Source of the DNA: Advenella mimigardefordensis DPN7
Lineage (GTDB): Bacteria; Pseudomonadota; Gammaproteobacteria; Burkholderiales; Burkholderiaceae_B
DNA: 64,000 nt
Direction: 5' to 3'
Assembly: GCF_000521505.1 (NCBI RefSeq)
Contig: NZ_CP003915.1
Location: forward strand, 2,108,001-2,172,000
The notes beneath the pieces are model-generated. The model was given only the letters and a program-made list of their open reading frames with translations, did not search any database and was not told the origin of the DNA. Below, piece after piece: positions 10,091 to 18,063 of this stretch (position 1 is its first letter; the number at the start of each line of letters is the position of its first letter). The position numbers were made by a program, and so were the translations under genes.

Positions 10091-10139
10091 AAAAACACCC
10101 CAAAAGTTATACATTAATTCAACCTTTGGGGTGTTTTTT
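10091..10139 (+). terminator. strong bidirectional terminator of the isc operon
   Basis: A perfect 14-bp stem, 10091-10104 with 10125-10138, around a 20-base loop. The stem starts with five A and ends in a six-T run, so it can stop transcription from both sides: isc from the left and the small minus-strand gene from the right. Confidence 0.9.
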
Positions 10140-10368
10140 ATTGTGGGCGTGTTGCTGGCGCTTTGTCCAGGATACTGCAATGCAGGGCTGTCAAAGGAGA
10201 CGCGAGCGGCATGGCGTGAGTTCGAGAGCTGCTGCCGGCAATCTGCCGTGTTGATGCGTTTGCTTCCCTGTCATACCAGGAAAAGGCAGCCCGCAGCGCA
10301 GCTTACTTCTCGGGCTCTTATGTTGATTGTATTAAAAGGCGATCGTCATTATTAAAAGGCGATCGTCC
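10140..10368. other. spacer after the isc terminator
   Basis: Together with the terminator this makes a gene-free gap of 311 bases. A short open frame runs through it but shows no recognisable protein character. The only structure seen is a tandem repeat at 10331-10367. Confidence 0.5.
10331..10367. repeat. two-copy direct repeat, 20-bp period
   Basis: ATTAAAAGGCGATCGTC occurs at 10331-10347 and again at 10351-10367 with three bases between. The copies are identical over 17 bases. It borders the 3' end of the small gene at 10369-10569. Confidence 0.85.
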
Positions 10369-10569
10369 TTAAAACAACTCAAGGCAAAGTTGCTCTTCAT
10401 CAGCACCGAATTTCCTCAAATTGTAGCTGCAGTAGATCAGGCCAAGCACCCCAGTGACAAGGGCAGGCGGAATGGCTTGTGGGTACCGGTGGGTTGGCGG
10501 TGTGACAATGGTTAGTCGATAAATGACAAGTGAAAACAATAAAAATACCGCCCAGTTCTTAACGTTCAT
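10369..10569 (-). CDS. possible small membrane protein, unknown
   Basis: A 66-residue frame that I do not recognise. It has two hydrophobic stretches, roughly residues 6-22 and 37-50, joined by a Pro-rich loop (TPPTHRYPQAIPP), then a charged tail rich in Glu. This is the pattern of a small two-pass inner-membrane protein. No good ribosome binding site is visible upstream of ATG 10569, so it may be a chance frame. It would converge on the isc terminator, which could serve it as well. Confidence 0.4.
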   Translation of the reverse strand: MNVKNWAVFLLFSLVIYRLTIVTPPTHRYPQAIPPALVTGVLGLIYCSYNLRKFGADEEQLCLELF

Positions 10570-10887
10570 GGGTCACCCACAGGACGGATTGATAGGCAAC
10601 ACTATTGAGTTGTTTATTGCTCATATCGTTGTCTTTTTCTCAAGGTTTGCTACGCGTGCTGCATCGGTCGTGCCTGGGCAGTGATGGATGCAGCGTTGAT
10701 TTCAATTTGAAAAAAGGGTATAGCCGTCTATCTACGGTATTCCATTCACGGCATCTGAGAAGCTATGAAGGCTAAGGTGCTGCCGATGCATGTGAGCGCG
10801 GGAAGGCCGCAGATGTGCAATTATGACGGATGTAATGTTGAAATGAATTGATGTCGATCAAGAAATCAGTCGGTGCGATAAGATTTT
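10570..10887. other. gene-free spacer
   Basis: I see no gene, repeat or clear signal in these 318 bases. Confidence 0.4.
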
Positions 10888-11277
10888 TTACAGCGTTATC
10901 GAGGTCGCCTGAAAGTGACTTCTGACGTGTTCGATATAATAGTCAATGTCGACTTCCGAATAGCCCAAAATTTGGCCGATTTCTCGTTCGGCTGATTCAA
11001 CATAACCATGTTGCCGTCCAAATCGGACAAGTTCAGCTAATCTAAGCGCCTTTTGCTCCGCACCCGGGAGCCACACAATCAATCCATTGTTATCTTCCAG
11101 CTGCAGAGATTCAAAGCTGCCGTTTTCAATATTTTTTCTGATCTCTTTTAAGTATTCTTCGGGATAGTCCGCGTAGAAAAAAGCCACTTCCTTTTGGCCC
11201 AAGCGCATAAGCTCGGCTTCTTTTAATTCATGAGGCCCCAGCCGGCCGCGTTGAGGGTTATTCAGCGTCATTTCCAA
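10888..11277 (-). CDS. hypothetical protein, unknown
   Basis: A 129-residue protein that I do not recognise. It is charged, cytosolic in character, with no signal or membrane segment. Its C-terminal third (REIGQILGYSEVDIDYYIEHV) looks helical and reads like a small docking or helix-turn-helix-like unit; the central part holds LQLEDNNGLIVWLPG. Composition and reading-frame length suggest a real gene. A separate terminator divides it from phoX, so it is probably a single-gene unit. Confidence 0.6.
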   Translation of the reverse strand: MEMTLNNPQRGRLGPHELKEAELMRLGQKEVAFFYADYPEEYLKEIRKNIENGSFESLQLEDNNGLIVWLPGAEQKALRLAELVRFGRQHGYVESAEREIGQILGYSEVDIDYYIEHVRSHFQATSITL

Positions 11278-11430
11278 ATTCCTGATTGCATCAGGTAACC
11301 ATTGAATTGTCCAAGGTGCATTGATGAATATTAAGAAACGGATTTGATCAGCGTTCTGCGCAAAGTTTGTGAGCGTGCTCAGTCAGGGGCATGGCGGCTT
11401 TCCAGGCACCGGCAGGATGCTTCATTGAAA

Positions 11431-11469
11431 AACCCTTCGCCACACTATAGAAGTGGTGAGCGAAGGGTT
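11431..11469 (-). terminator. terminator of phoX
   Basis: AACCCTTCGC (11431-11440) pairs with GCGAAGGGTT (11460-11469). Read on the minus strand the stem is followed by a T run (11426-11430 plus stem end). It lies about 30 bases after the phoX stop. Confidence 0.85.
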
Positions 11470-11497
11470 CAAGGCAGCCTTAAGACACCGCTTTTAC

Positions 11498-13447
11498 TTA
11501 AACTTTAACGGCTTTTTCCTTGCCGGTCAGGTATCCGACGCAAGCGCTGAAGCGATCATGATAGTTTTCATCGATCAGCGGGGCGACTTTGTCCTTGACC
11601 ACATCGTGCAAGCCGGGTTTGCCGCCTTTGCCTTTTTCCCAGTCACCGGGGTGCTGGAAGTTGCTCATGATATAGGTCCAGCCATTGAGCTCGTCTACGG
11701 ACTGCAGACCGGTGGATTCGGCGCCGGCAGGGCAGGACAGCAGGCGTGCCAGCTGTTTGGTATCCACGTTGTAGGCCCACAGGAAGTTGTTAACGTGGGT
11801 GCCGCTATCTTCGCCAATAAACAGCGTACGCAGTGTTTCGGAAAACTTGATATTATCCGGGTTGGCAATTTTGTCGGCGTGAGCCAGGTTGCCCAATGCA
11901 TCCGGTGTTTTCAGATCTTCACCTACCAGTTCTGCTGGCGGTTTCATATCCACCGGTACCCATTCGCTGTTGATGTCCTTGCCGGTGTGATCTTTTTGTC
12001 CGGCTTTCAGATTCAGTGCATAGACCGCACCGGCATAGGGGCCCTGGACCTTGACATCGCTGGAACCATCCAGCATGGCGTCGCGCACATAGGACATGGC
12101 GGAGTAGGCAATTTTGTCCTTGGCATTAACCGTTGTGCCTTCCATTTTTGAAAAGCCCATGCTACCACCGGCTACAGCGGCGTGGCGGTGCGTTTCCAGG
12201 AATGTAGCGGCTTTTTCCATACCGGGTTTCAGTTTGACCCAGTTCACTTTTTTGTCGAAGACGATTTTCTTGAAGGAATCATCATTAGGATCTTCGTATT
12301 TCACTTCCATGATGTCTTCAGGTTTGAGCTTGTCAGCCAGCGCTTCAATTTCGTCGCTGGTTGCGTGACCCAGGTGAATCCAGGTCAGGTCAGCCGAGCC
12401 AGGGCCTTCGCCGCTGGTCTGGTGCCATTTGGCAACATACAGATTGCCGGCAGACAGATCTTCTTCTTTGTCTGCAACAAACATGAACAGGCCGCCGTGG
12501 TTGGCATCGTCGCCCATCAGCGCGGTACGTTTGTCGGGCATTACCTGGATCAATTCATGTGAGATACGGCCCAGGTTGTAATGTTTCTTGATGGAGCCAG
12601 TGCCGTCGGGGTTAACCGTGACTTCAGGCAGGTGACCGTAGTGGTATGGGTTGGCTTTTTTCTCGTCGCCGAACAGGGCTTTGCTGAAGCCTTTGAATTC
12701 GTCGTTTTTGGCGATTTTGAAGGCGTCGGGTTCGTACTCTTCGCTGGACAGGTGGGTATTCCAGGGCGAGAGTGAGGCACCACAGGTAATCCACAGACCG
12801 TGCACGCCTGATGTATCGACGTTGTGATATTTAACCAGAGACAAATGACCGGTAGCAGGATCCTGGTCCAGTGTCAGTACGGCGATAGGAGAGGGCAGTT
12901 TGCCGTACATATCGTCGCCATTCTGATTGCGTGTGGTGTATTCGAACTGAACCACCGCAAATACCGGATTGCCTTTGACGCCATCTACCTTGGCGTTGTC
13001 CAGCTTCAGCAGTGATGTGCCATCGGGACAGTCCGAGAACATCTGGCGCTCTTTGCCGGCAACAGAGGCATCCATAATTGGCTTGTTGTTGATGTCGAAA
13101 TAACCGCCAGCGATGATTTCGCCACCTTTGCCATCCGGCACTTTATCGCCTGTCAGAAAGAACGGCTTGTAAGCCAGTTCATACGTGGTGTTGGTATTGT
13201 CGGCCCAGTTGACTTTCAGGGAAGAACCGACAGTGGTTTCGGCCAGCGAGGCAGGATTATCCAGTGTGGGTGCAGCCATACCCGTAAATTCAGCAGAAGC
13301 GAACGCCTTTTTTACGGCATCGGCGGTCTGGGCGGTGGCAAACCCCGCGAAACCGGCCAGAACGCCAGTGGTAAGCGGCAGCATAGGCGCACTGGCCAGG
13401 GCCTTCAGGCTGCGACGACGGGAAGGAGAGAATGGAGCGGATGTCAT
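11498..13447 (-). CDS. phoX: PhoX-family alkaline phosphatase, Tat-exported
   Basis: A 649-residue PhoX (DUF839) phosphatase, calcium- and iron-dependent periplasmic enzymes that release phosphate from esters. The N-terminus has a twin-arginine signal (SRRRSLKALASAP, then a hydrophobic stretch ending about residue 40, ATAQTA), so it is exported folded. Typical segments are WITCGASLSPWNTHLSSEEYEPD, GRISHELIQVMPDKRTALMGDDANHGG and LFIGEDSGTHVNNFLWAYN. ATG 13447 is preferred to an in-frame ATG at 13471 because AGGA lies upstream and the Tat signal then begins close to the N-terminus. It is a single-gene unit with its own terminator. Two CTGTCAT-like elements lie upstream. Confidence 0.92.
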   Translation of the reverse strand: MTSAPFSPSRRRSLKALASAPMLPLTTGVLAGFAGFATAQTADAVKKAFASAEFTGMAAPTLDNPASLAETTVGSSLKVNWADNTNTTYELAYKPFFLTGDKVPDGKGGEIIAGGYFDINNKPIMDASVAGKERQMFSDCPDGTSLLKLDNAKVDGVKGNPVFAVVQFEYTTRNQNGDDMYGKLPSPIAVLTLDQDPATGHLSLVKYHNVDTSGVHGLWITCGASLSPWNTHLSSEEYEPDAFKIAKNDEFKGFSKALFGDEKKANPYHYGHLPEVTVNPDGTGSIKKHYNLGRISHELIQVMPDKRTALMGDDANHGGLFMFVADKEEDLSAGNLYVAKWHQTSGEGPGSADLTWIHLGHATSDEIEALADKLKPEDIMEVKYEDPNDDSFKKIVFDKKVNWVKLKPGMEKAATFLETHRHAAVAGGSMGFSKMEGTTVNAKDKIAYSAMSYVRDAMLDGSSDVKVQGPYAGAVYALNLKAGQKDHTGKDINSEWVPVDMKPPAELVGEDLKTPDALGNLAHADKIANPDNIKFSETLRTLFIGEDSGTHVNNFLWAYNVDTKQLARLLSCPAGAESTGLQSVDELNGWTYIMSNFQHPGDWEKGKGGKPGLHDVVKDKVAPLIDENYHDRFSACVGYLTGKEKAVKV

Positions 13448-13860
13448 GATACGTGATCCTGTTGAGAACAATGCGCTGATGTTACAGGTTTAATATGACA
13501 GGAATTCGTACGGTCGGCAGCAAAGATCGTCAGTACAGCACTGGGGGATCCGGGAGGCGATTCAGGCGCGCAGCACCAGAGCCTGCAAGAACCCGTCCAT
13601 TTGCCCAAAGGCATCCTGCTGTCACTCACTGCGAGGGCTGCGGTTCTTTGGCGCTTGAGTGTACAACCACTGTTGAGCGCCCGGAAAAAATCGTATGCCG
13701 CTTGCTACTTGTTCTGCATCAATGAAAACGGACAGATAAGGCACTATATTTATGCGCTTTGAATCTATTTTCATCAATGCCAGACTGGATACCATCCGCG
13801 TGGCAGTATCGCTGAGCAATGATCAGACATTGAAAATTTCACTTCAATTTACGATACCTT
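13448..13860. other. divergent promoter region phoX / alaX
   Basis: Gene-free 413 bases between divergent genes. Nearest to phoX there are two PhoB-half-site-like heptamers. The remainder shows no gene or structure that I can support. Confidence 0.5.
13481..13501 (-). promoter_or_regulatory. weak Pho-box-like element before phoX
   Basis: On the minus strand CTGTCAT (13495-13501) is followed by CTGTAAC (13481-13487). These resemble PhoB half-sites, but their starts are 14 bp apart instead of the canonical 11, so this is at best an atypical box. Confidence 0.3.
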
Positions 13861-14625
13861 ATGAAATTTCACCGGCAAACCCGCAAGCGCTATTACGAGG
13901 ACGGTTTTCTTGGCAGCTGTCAGGCCAGCGTCATTAAAATTGAAGCCGACATGATTGAGCTTGATGCGACGGTCGCGTTTCCGGAAGGCGGAGGACAGGA
14001 GGCTGACCATGGCACGATCACGCTGGATAATGGTTCTGTGCTAAGGTTTATCGATGCGCGGAAAATGTACGGGCATTCGCCTGGTATTGATGGTTTTCCT
14101 GATGTGCAGGTCGGCGGTGTCATCTGGCACAAAGTCCATCCTGATGATGTCTCACTCTTAAATCAGGTACGCATACACGATAGCGTCACGGTGCATATTG
14201 ATGTCGATCGCAGGGCCTGGCTGACCCTGAGTCATACGGCTTCACATATTCTGTATGTGGCTGTTGCTGCGGTCCGGCCGGATGCCGTACAAGCCACCCT
14301 GGGATGTCATATCCGCAGCGATGGCGCGCGGTTTGATTTTGGCGTCAACGAACGCTTTACCCCGGATCAGGTGAGTCAGATCGAAGCCTATGCCAATGAT
14401 CTGGTTTTATGCGATGCCGCTATCACCATGAGCGCGCACCCGCAAGAACCGGATTTACGCAGTTGGCATTGTGAGCAACATCGGATCGCCTGTGGCGGTA
14501 CGCATTTGGATCGTACCGGGCCGGTTGGTCGGCTGGTGGTGAAACGCAAGAGCCTGGGTGCCGGCAAAGAGCGTTTAAGTTGCAGTTTTCCTGATGCCGT
14601 GGTTGATACGGCCCGCTTTGGCTGA
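13861..14625 (+). CDS. alaX: alanyl-tRNA editing protein AlaX
   Basis: A 254-residue freestanding editing domain related to that of AlaRS, which hydrolyses mischarged Ser- or Gly-tRNA(Ala). Zinc-binding motifs are His125-x3-His129 (LSHTASHIL) and Cys211-x3-His215 (ACGGTHLD). The N-terminal beta-barrel carries FPEGGGQEADHG, the glycine motif of AlaX-M/L forms. Length suggests the longer AlaX class without the full C-terminal domain. The gene stands alone, convergent with the lipoprotein gene to its right. The start ATG 13861 lacks a strong ribosome binding site. Confidence 0.9.
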   Translation: MKFHRQTRKRYYEDGFLGSCQASVIKIEADMIELDATVAFPEGGGQEADHGTITLDNGSVLRFIDARKMYGHSPGIDGFPDVQVGGVIWHKVHPDDVSLLNQVRIHDSVTVHIDVDRRAWLTLSHTASHILYVAVAAVRPDAVQATLGCHIRSDGARFDFGVNERFTPDQVSQIEAYANDLVLCDAAITMSAHPQEPDLRSWHCEQHRIACGGTHLDRTGPVGRLVVKRKSLGAGKERLSCSFPDAVVDTARFG

Positions 14626-14809
14626 GCGCCGACGCGCTGCGAGCCAACTGTCCGGGTCAGCATCCAGCCCGTCCATTTCTCCTGCACCAGGACATGGCTG
14701 TTGTGCGGTCATCAGTAAGGGGTTGGCCGCTGGTGCAGATGAGCAGGGCACTTATCACATTTGTCACGCCGGACAGGACCCGAGGAGGCCGTTGCGCCGG
14801 CAAACGCCA

Positions 14810-15040
14810 TCAATGGCGGCGATGGTGACCATGATGACGATGACGCGACCGATGGCCGCGATACTCTCTGTGGTGGGAGCGGGGTCGGTAGTATCGATGA
14901 CGTTTGTGATAATTATGTTTTCGTTCGTACTTCGGACCGCTGTAACGATAGCCGTCACGGTAGCCATAATGACGATCGTGTACCACACAGCCACTCAAAA
15001 AGATGGCCAGAAAACCGATAACTACAAGCAATTTTTTCAT
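14810..15040 (-). CDS. small His/Arg-rich lipoprotein, unknown function
   Basis: A 76-residue predicted lipoprotein. MKKLLVVIGFLAIFLSGC is a textbook signal with lipobox LSGC (Cys18). The 58 residues after Cys18 contain 14 His and 15 Arg plus many Tyr, in loose HR/YR/HH repeats, so the mature peptide is strongly basic. GAGGGAGAAC lies just before ATG 15040, an excellent ribosome binding site, so longer upstream starts are rejected. The composition suggests binding of metal ions or polyanions, but this is inference. Confidence 0.75.
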   Translation of the reverse strand: MKKLLVVIGFLAIFLSGCVVHDRHYGYRDGYRYSGPKYERKHNYHKRHRYYRPRSHHREYRGHRSRHRHHGHHRRH

Positions 15041-15392
15041 TAATGTTCTCCCTCTTTCATTTGCCGATATAGTAAACAGGATGGCGCGGCAAGTGTGTTG
15101 CTCAGTTGTAAGCCAAATTTCAGGTGGGTACAGCTTAGATGCAAGCAGCAGGTGCTGCTCAATACGGGCTGAGCTCATCTTTGTCATAGCCAGCGCGTCT
15201 CAAAATGCCGATTCCCAGTTCATTTTTAAATATCAGTCAATCTCCGGGAAGATGGTATTGATCAATATATCCAGTTAGTTATTTTTTATTTGAATTTATT
15301 ATGTTCTGAAAAAACTATAAGTCAGATCGATATTCAGAATACGACAGCGCTGCAAGATTGTGGCACTCTTATGAAAAATCATAGGAGAACGT
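15041..15392. other. divergent promoter region lipoprotein / ureide operon
   Basis: Gene-free 352 bases. The part nearest the operon (15270-15320) is very A/T-rich and probably holds the promoter, but I cannot pick out -35/-10 boxes or an operator with confidence. Confidence 0.45.
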
Positions 15393-16772
15393 ATGACAGC
15401 ATTCGATCTGGTCGTGACCGGCCATCTGGTATTGGCGCATGGAGAAATTCCCAATGGCTATGTAGCGATACATCAGGGTAAAGTAGCCCATGTCGGATCC
15501 GCGCAGGCCGGGCTGCCGGCGGCAAAACAGACGGAACGCTTTTCCGACTGCTACGTCTTTCCGGCAGCCATCGATTCGCAAGTGCATAGTCGTAGTCAGA
15601 AAGGGCAGGAGGATTTTCTCTGGTCAACGCGCTCGGCCGCCGCCGGCGGCGTCGGAACAATTGTGGATATGCCCTACGATGCGGGGATGCTGATTTGCAA
15701 TGCGCAGCGATTTGAGCAGAAAAAGCAGGAGGCGCAGCAGCAGGCGCGGGTCGATTTTGCGCTTTACGGGACGGTGCATCCGGACGAAGGCGCGGGCAAC
15801 ATCGATGAAATGGTCGCTGCCGGTGCCATTGGTTTCAAGTTTTCAACTTTCGGTACCGACCCGCAGCGTTTCCCGCGCATTCCCCCATTTACCATGCATG
15901 ACTGTTTTGCTGCCATCAGCCAGTATGGCTTGATCGCTGGCGTACATAATGAGGACGACGAGGTCGTCAAGCACCTGATCGATCGGGTGCAAAGCAAGGG
16001 CCAAACGGATTACACCGGCCACTCGGCCAGCAGGCCTGTGTATGCCGAGAACCTGGCTGTGCTTCAGGTGTATGAGCTGGGCGCCGACACCGGCTGCCGG
16101 GCGCATGTTGTACATTGCTCCAACGGTCGCGGTTATGAGATTTGCGCGTCATACCAGCGCCAGGGGTTCCCAGCGACGATGGAAGCCTGTCTGCACTATT
16201 TAGTGTTATCCGAAGAAGATGATGTAAGCCAATTGGGCGGGCGAGGTAAAGTTAATCCACCCATTCGAGGTCGGGGCGAGCGCGAAGCGCTCTGGCAGCA
16301 TCTGGTCGCAGGCAACCTCACGGTGGTATCAACCGACCATGTGAGTTGGTCGCTGGATCGCAAGTCCCATACGAATATGTTCGAGAATGCCTCTGGCGCG
16401 ACCGGTCTGGAGGTATTGTTGCCGCTGATGGTCACAGAGGCTGCCAGGCGCAATATACCTTTGAGTAAGATTGTGCAGGTACTGACCTACAATGTGGCGC
16501 GACTTTTCAGCATCCACGATACGAAAGGGGCGCTAGAGGTCGGGCGGGATGCGGATCTGGTCATCCTGAAAAAAGATCCGTACGTATATGAAGGCAAGGC
16601 AAGCGGGCAGAATTTCTCCGATTGGAGTCCGTACGATGGTCGTACGATTGACTTCAAAGTGCAGAAAACCATGGTGCGCGGCAACTGGGTATTTGATGGC
16701 CATACGGTCACCGCCGAACCGGGTAGTGGCCGGTTTGTCCGGCCCTTATCGACAGCAGGATTATCATCATGA
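15393..16772 (+). CDS. cyclic amidohydrolase (allantoinase / dihydropyrimidinase-like)
   Basis: A 459-residue amidohydrolase of the hydantoinase/allantoinase type, expected to open a cyclic ureide or imide ring. Metal-site positions can be followed: Lys149 (GAIGFKF) is the carbamylated lysine, His185 (GVHNED), His238/241 (HVVHCS) and Asp315 (STDHVSW). The usual HxH after the first strand reads Asp61-Ser-Gln63-Val-His65, so the first His is replaced by Gln. AGGAGA precedes the ATG. Its stop overlaps the next gene's start (ATGA). With a carbamoylase and a transporter downstream, a pathway for uptake and stepwise hydrolysis of a ureide is likely; the substrate is unknown. Confidence 0.85.
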   Translation: MTAFDLVVTGHLVLAHGEIPNGYVAIHQGKVAHVGSAQAGLPAAKQTERFSDCYVFPAAIDSQVHSRSQKGQEDFLWSTRSAAAGGVGTIVDMPYDAGMLICNAQRFEQKKQEAQQQARVDFALYGTVHPDEGAGNIDEMVAAGAIGFKFSTFGTDPQRFPRIPPFTMHDCFAAISQYGLIAGVHNEDDEVVKHLIDRVQSKGQTDYTGHSASRPVYAENLAVLQVYELGADTGCRAHVVHCSNGRGYEICASYQRQGFPATMEACLHYLVLSEEDDVSQLGGRGKVNPPIRGRGEREALWQHLVAGNLTVVSTDHVSWSLDRKSHTNMFENASGATGLEVLLPLMVTEAARRNIPLSKIVQVLTYNVARLFSIHDTKGALEVGRDADLVILKKDPYVYEGKASGQNFSDWSPYDGRTIDFKVQKTMVRGNWVFDGHTVTAEPGSGRFVRPLSTAGLSS

Positions 16773-18019
16773 TGAAAGCCAATCAGCAACGTTATTGGGA
16801 CGCCCTGATGGAACTGGGCACCGTGACAGAGGCATCTTTACCGTATACAAGGCGCTCCTTTAGTGACACCTTTCTGAAAGGACGCCAATGGATAGCCGAT
16901 AGAATGCAACAGCTGGACATGAGGGTGCATGTCGATCCGGCCGGCAATCTCGTGGGGCGGCTGGACGGCGCCGATAGCACGCGCGGGGTGATCGCTATCG
17001 GTTCACATAGCGATACCGTGCCAGGCGGCGGTCGCTTTGATGGCGTAGCCGGTGTTGTTGCCGGGCTGGAGTGTGTTGCTTCGCTGCGAGAGCGCGGTAT
17101 CCGGCTGAATCATACGCTTGAAGTAATCGATTTTCTGGCTGAAGAACCCAGTGAATGGGGCCAGTCCTGCATAGGCAGCAGGGGTATCAGTGGTCATTTG
17201 TCAGACGATATTTTGCAGTGTGCGCATCCGCAGACCGGCGAATTGCTTGCAGATGCGATTGTTCGTATGGGCGGCAAGCCGACTTCCCTGGTCAGGCGAG
17301 AAGATATCAAGGCGTTTTTTGAGCTCCATATCGAACAGGGATGCGTGCTGGAAAACGAAGCCTTGCCGATCGGCATTGTCAGTGCGATTGTGGGCATCAT
17401 CAGGGTGCGCCTGACATTTAAGGGGCAGGCAGCACATGCGGGAACGACCCCCATGCATATGCGCAGCGACGCATTACTGGCGGCGGCACAGACAGCCTGT
17501 GATATTCGCCATTTTGCAGCACGCATGTCCGGTGAGCAACCGGAGCATTACGTTGTTGCCACTTGCGGCCAATTCAATGTCAAACCCAATGCCAGCAATG
17601 TGGTTCCAGGATTCGCTGAAATTTCAGTTGAAATGCGATCGGATCATCGGCCAAGCATGGAAGCCTTGCATCGGCAGTTGGAGAAAATAGCAGCTGAGGC
17701 AGCCGCCACGTATCAGGTGACCCTGCTGTCTTGCGAGACTGTCACCGATACCCAGCCGGTTGTCTGTGCGCCGCAACTGATGGCCCATATCCGTGATGCC
17801 AGCGATAGCCTGGGCTTGCCGTATAAGGTGATGCCCAGCGGCGCTGGTCATGACGCTGCATTTTTGAGTCATATCAGTCCTTCAGCAATGATTTTTGTAC
17901 CCAGCAAAGAAGGTAAAAGTCATTGCGCACAAGAGTGGACATCTGCAGAAGAACTTGCGCAGGGCATCAGTGTATTGATTGATGCAATAGAACGATTCGA
18001 CGGTGCAGTCAACAATTAA
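16769..18019 (+). CDS. M20-family amidase, N-carbamoyl-amino-acid hydrolase / allantoate amidohydrolase type
   Basis: A 416-residue zinc-dependent hydrolase of the HyuC/AllC group, which cleaves the N-carbamoyl or ureido group of the product made by a ring-opening enzyme, releasing ammonia and CO2. Metal motifs are GSHSDTVPGGGRFDGVAG (His, Asp) and AEEPSEWG (Glu pair), with a lid domain around FKGQAAHAGTTPM and the final HCAQEWTS. The ATG at 16769 lies inside the overlap ATGATGA with the amidohydrolase gene, so the two are coupled. Length is normal for the family (about 410-415). Confidence 0.9.
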   Translation: MMKANQQRYWDALMELGTVTEASLPYTRRSFSDTFLKGRQWIADRMQQLDMRVHVDPAGNLVGRLDGADSTRGVIAIGSHSDTVPGGGRFDGVAGVVAGLECVASLRERGIRLNHTLEVIDFLAEEPSEWGQSCIGSRGISGHLSDDILQCAHPQTGELLADAIVRMGGKPTSLVRREDIKAFFELHIEQGCVLENEALPIGIVSAIVGIIRVRLTFKGQAAHAGTTPMHMRSDALLAAAQTACDIRHFAARMSGEQPEHYVVATCGQFNVKPNASNVVPGFAEISVEMRSDHRPSMEALHRQLEKIAAEAAATYQVTLLSCETVTDTQPVVCAPQLMAHIRDASDSLGLPYKVMPSGAGHDAAFLSHISPSAMIFVPSKEGKSHCAQEWTSAEELAQGISVLIDAIERFDGAVNN

Positions 18020-18063
18020 AACAATCAATCCGGCGCTTAGCGCTCAGTATCAAAGGACAGGAT

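Noticed and set aside
10131..10355. 74-residue frame after the isc terminator
   Set aside because: It starts inside the terminator stem, has no ribosome binding site or family character, and ends in the direct repeat.
14761..15021. Asp/Gly-rich frame on the plus strand
   Set aside because: It is the mirror of the His/Arg-rich lipoprotein gene, which has a lipobox and a strong ribosome binding site.
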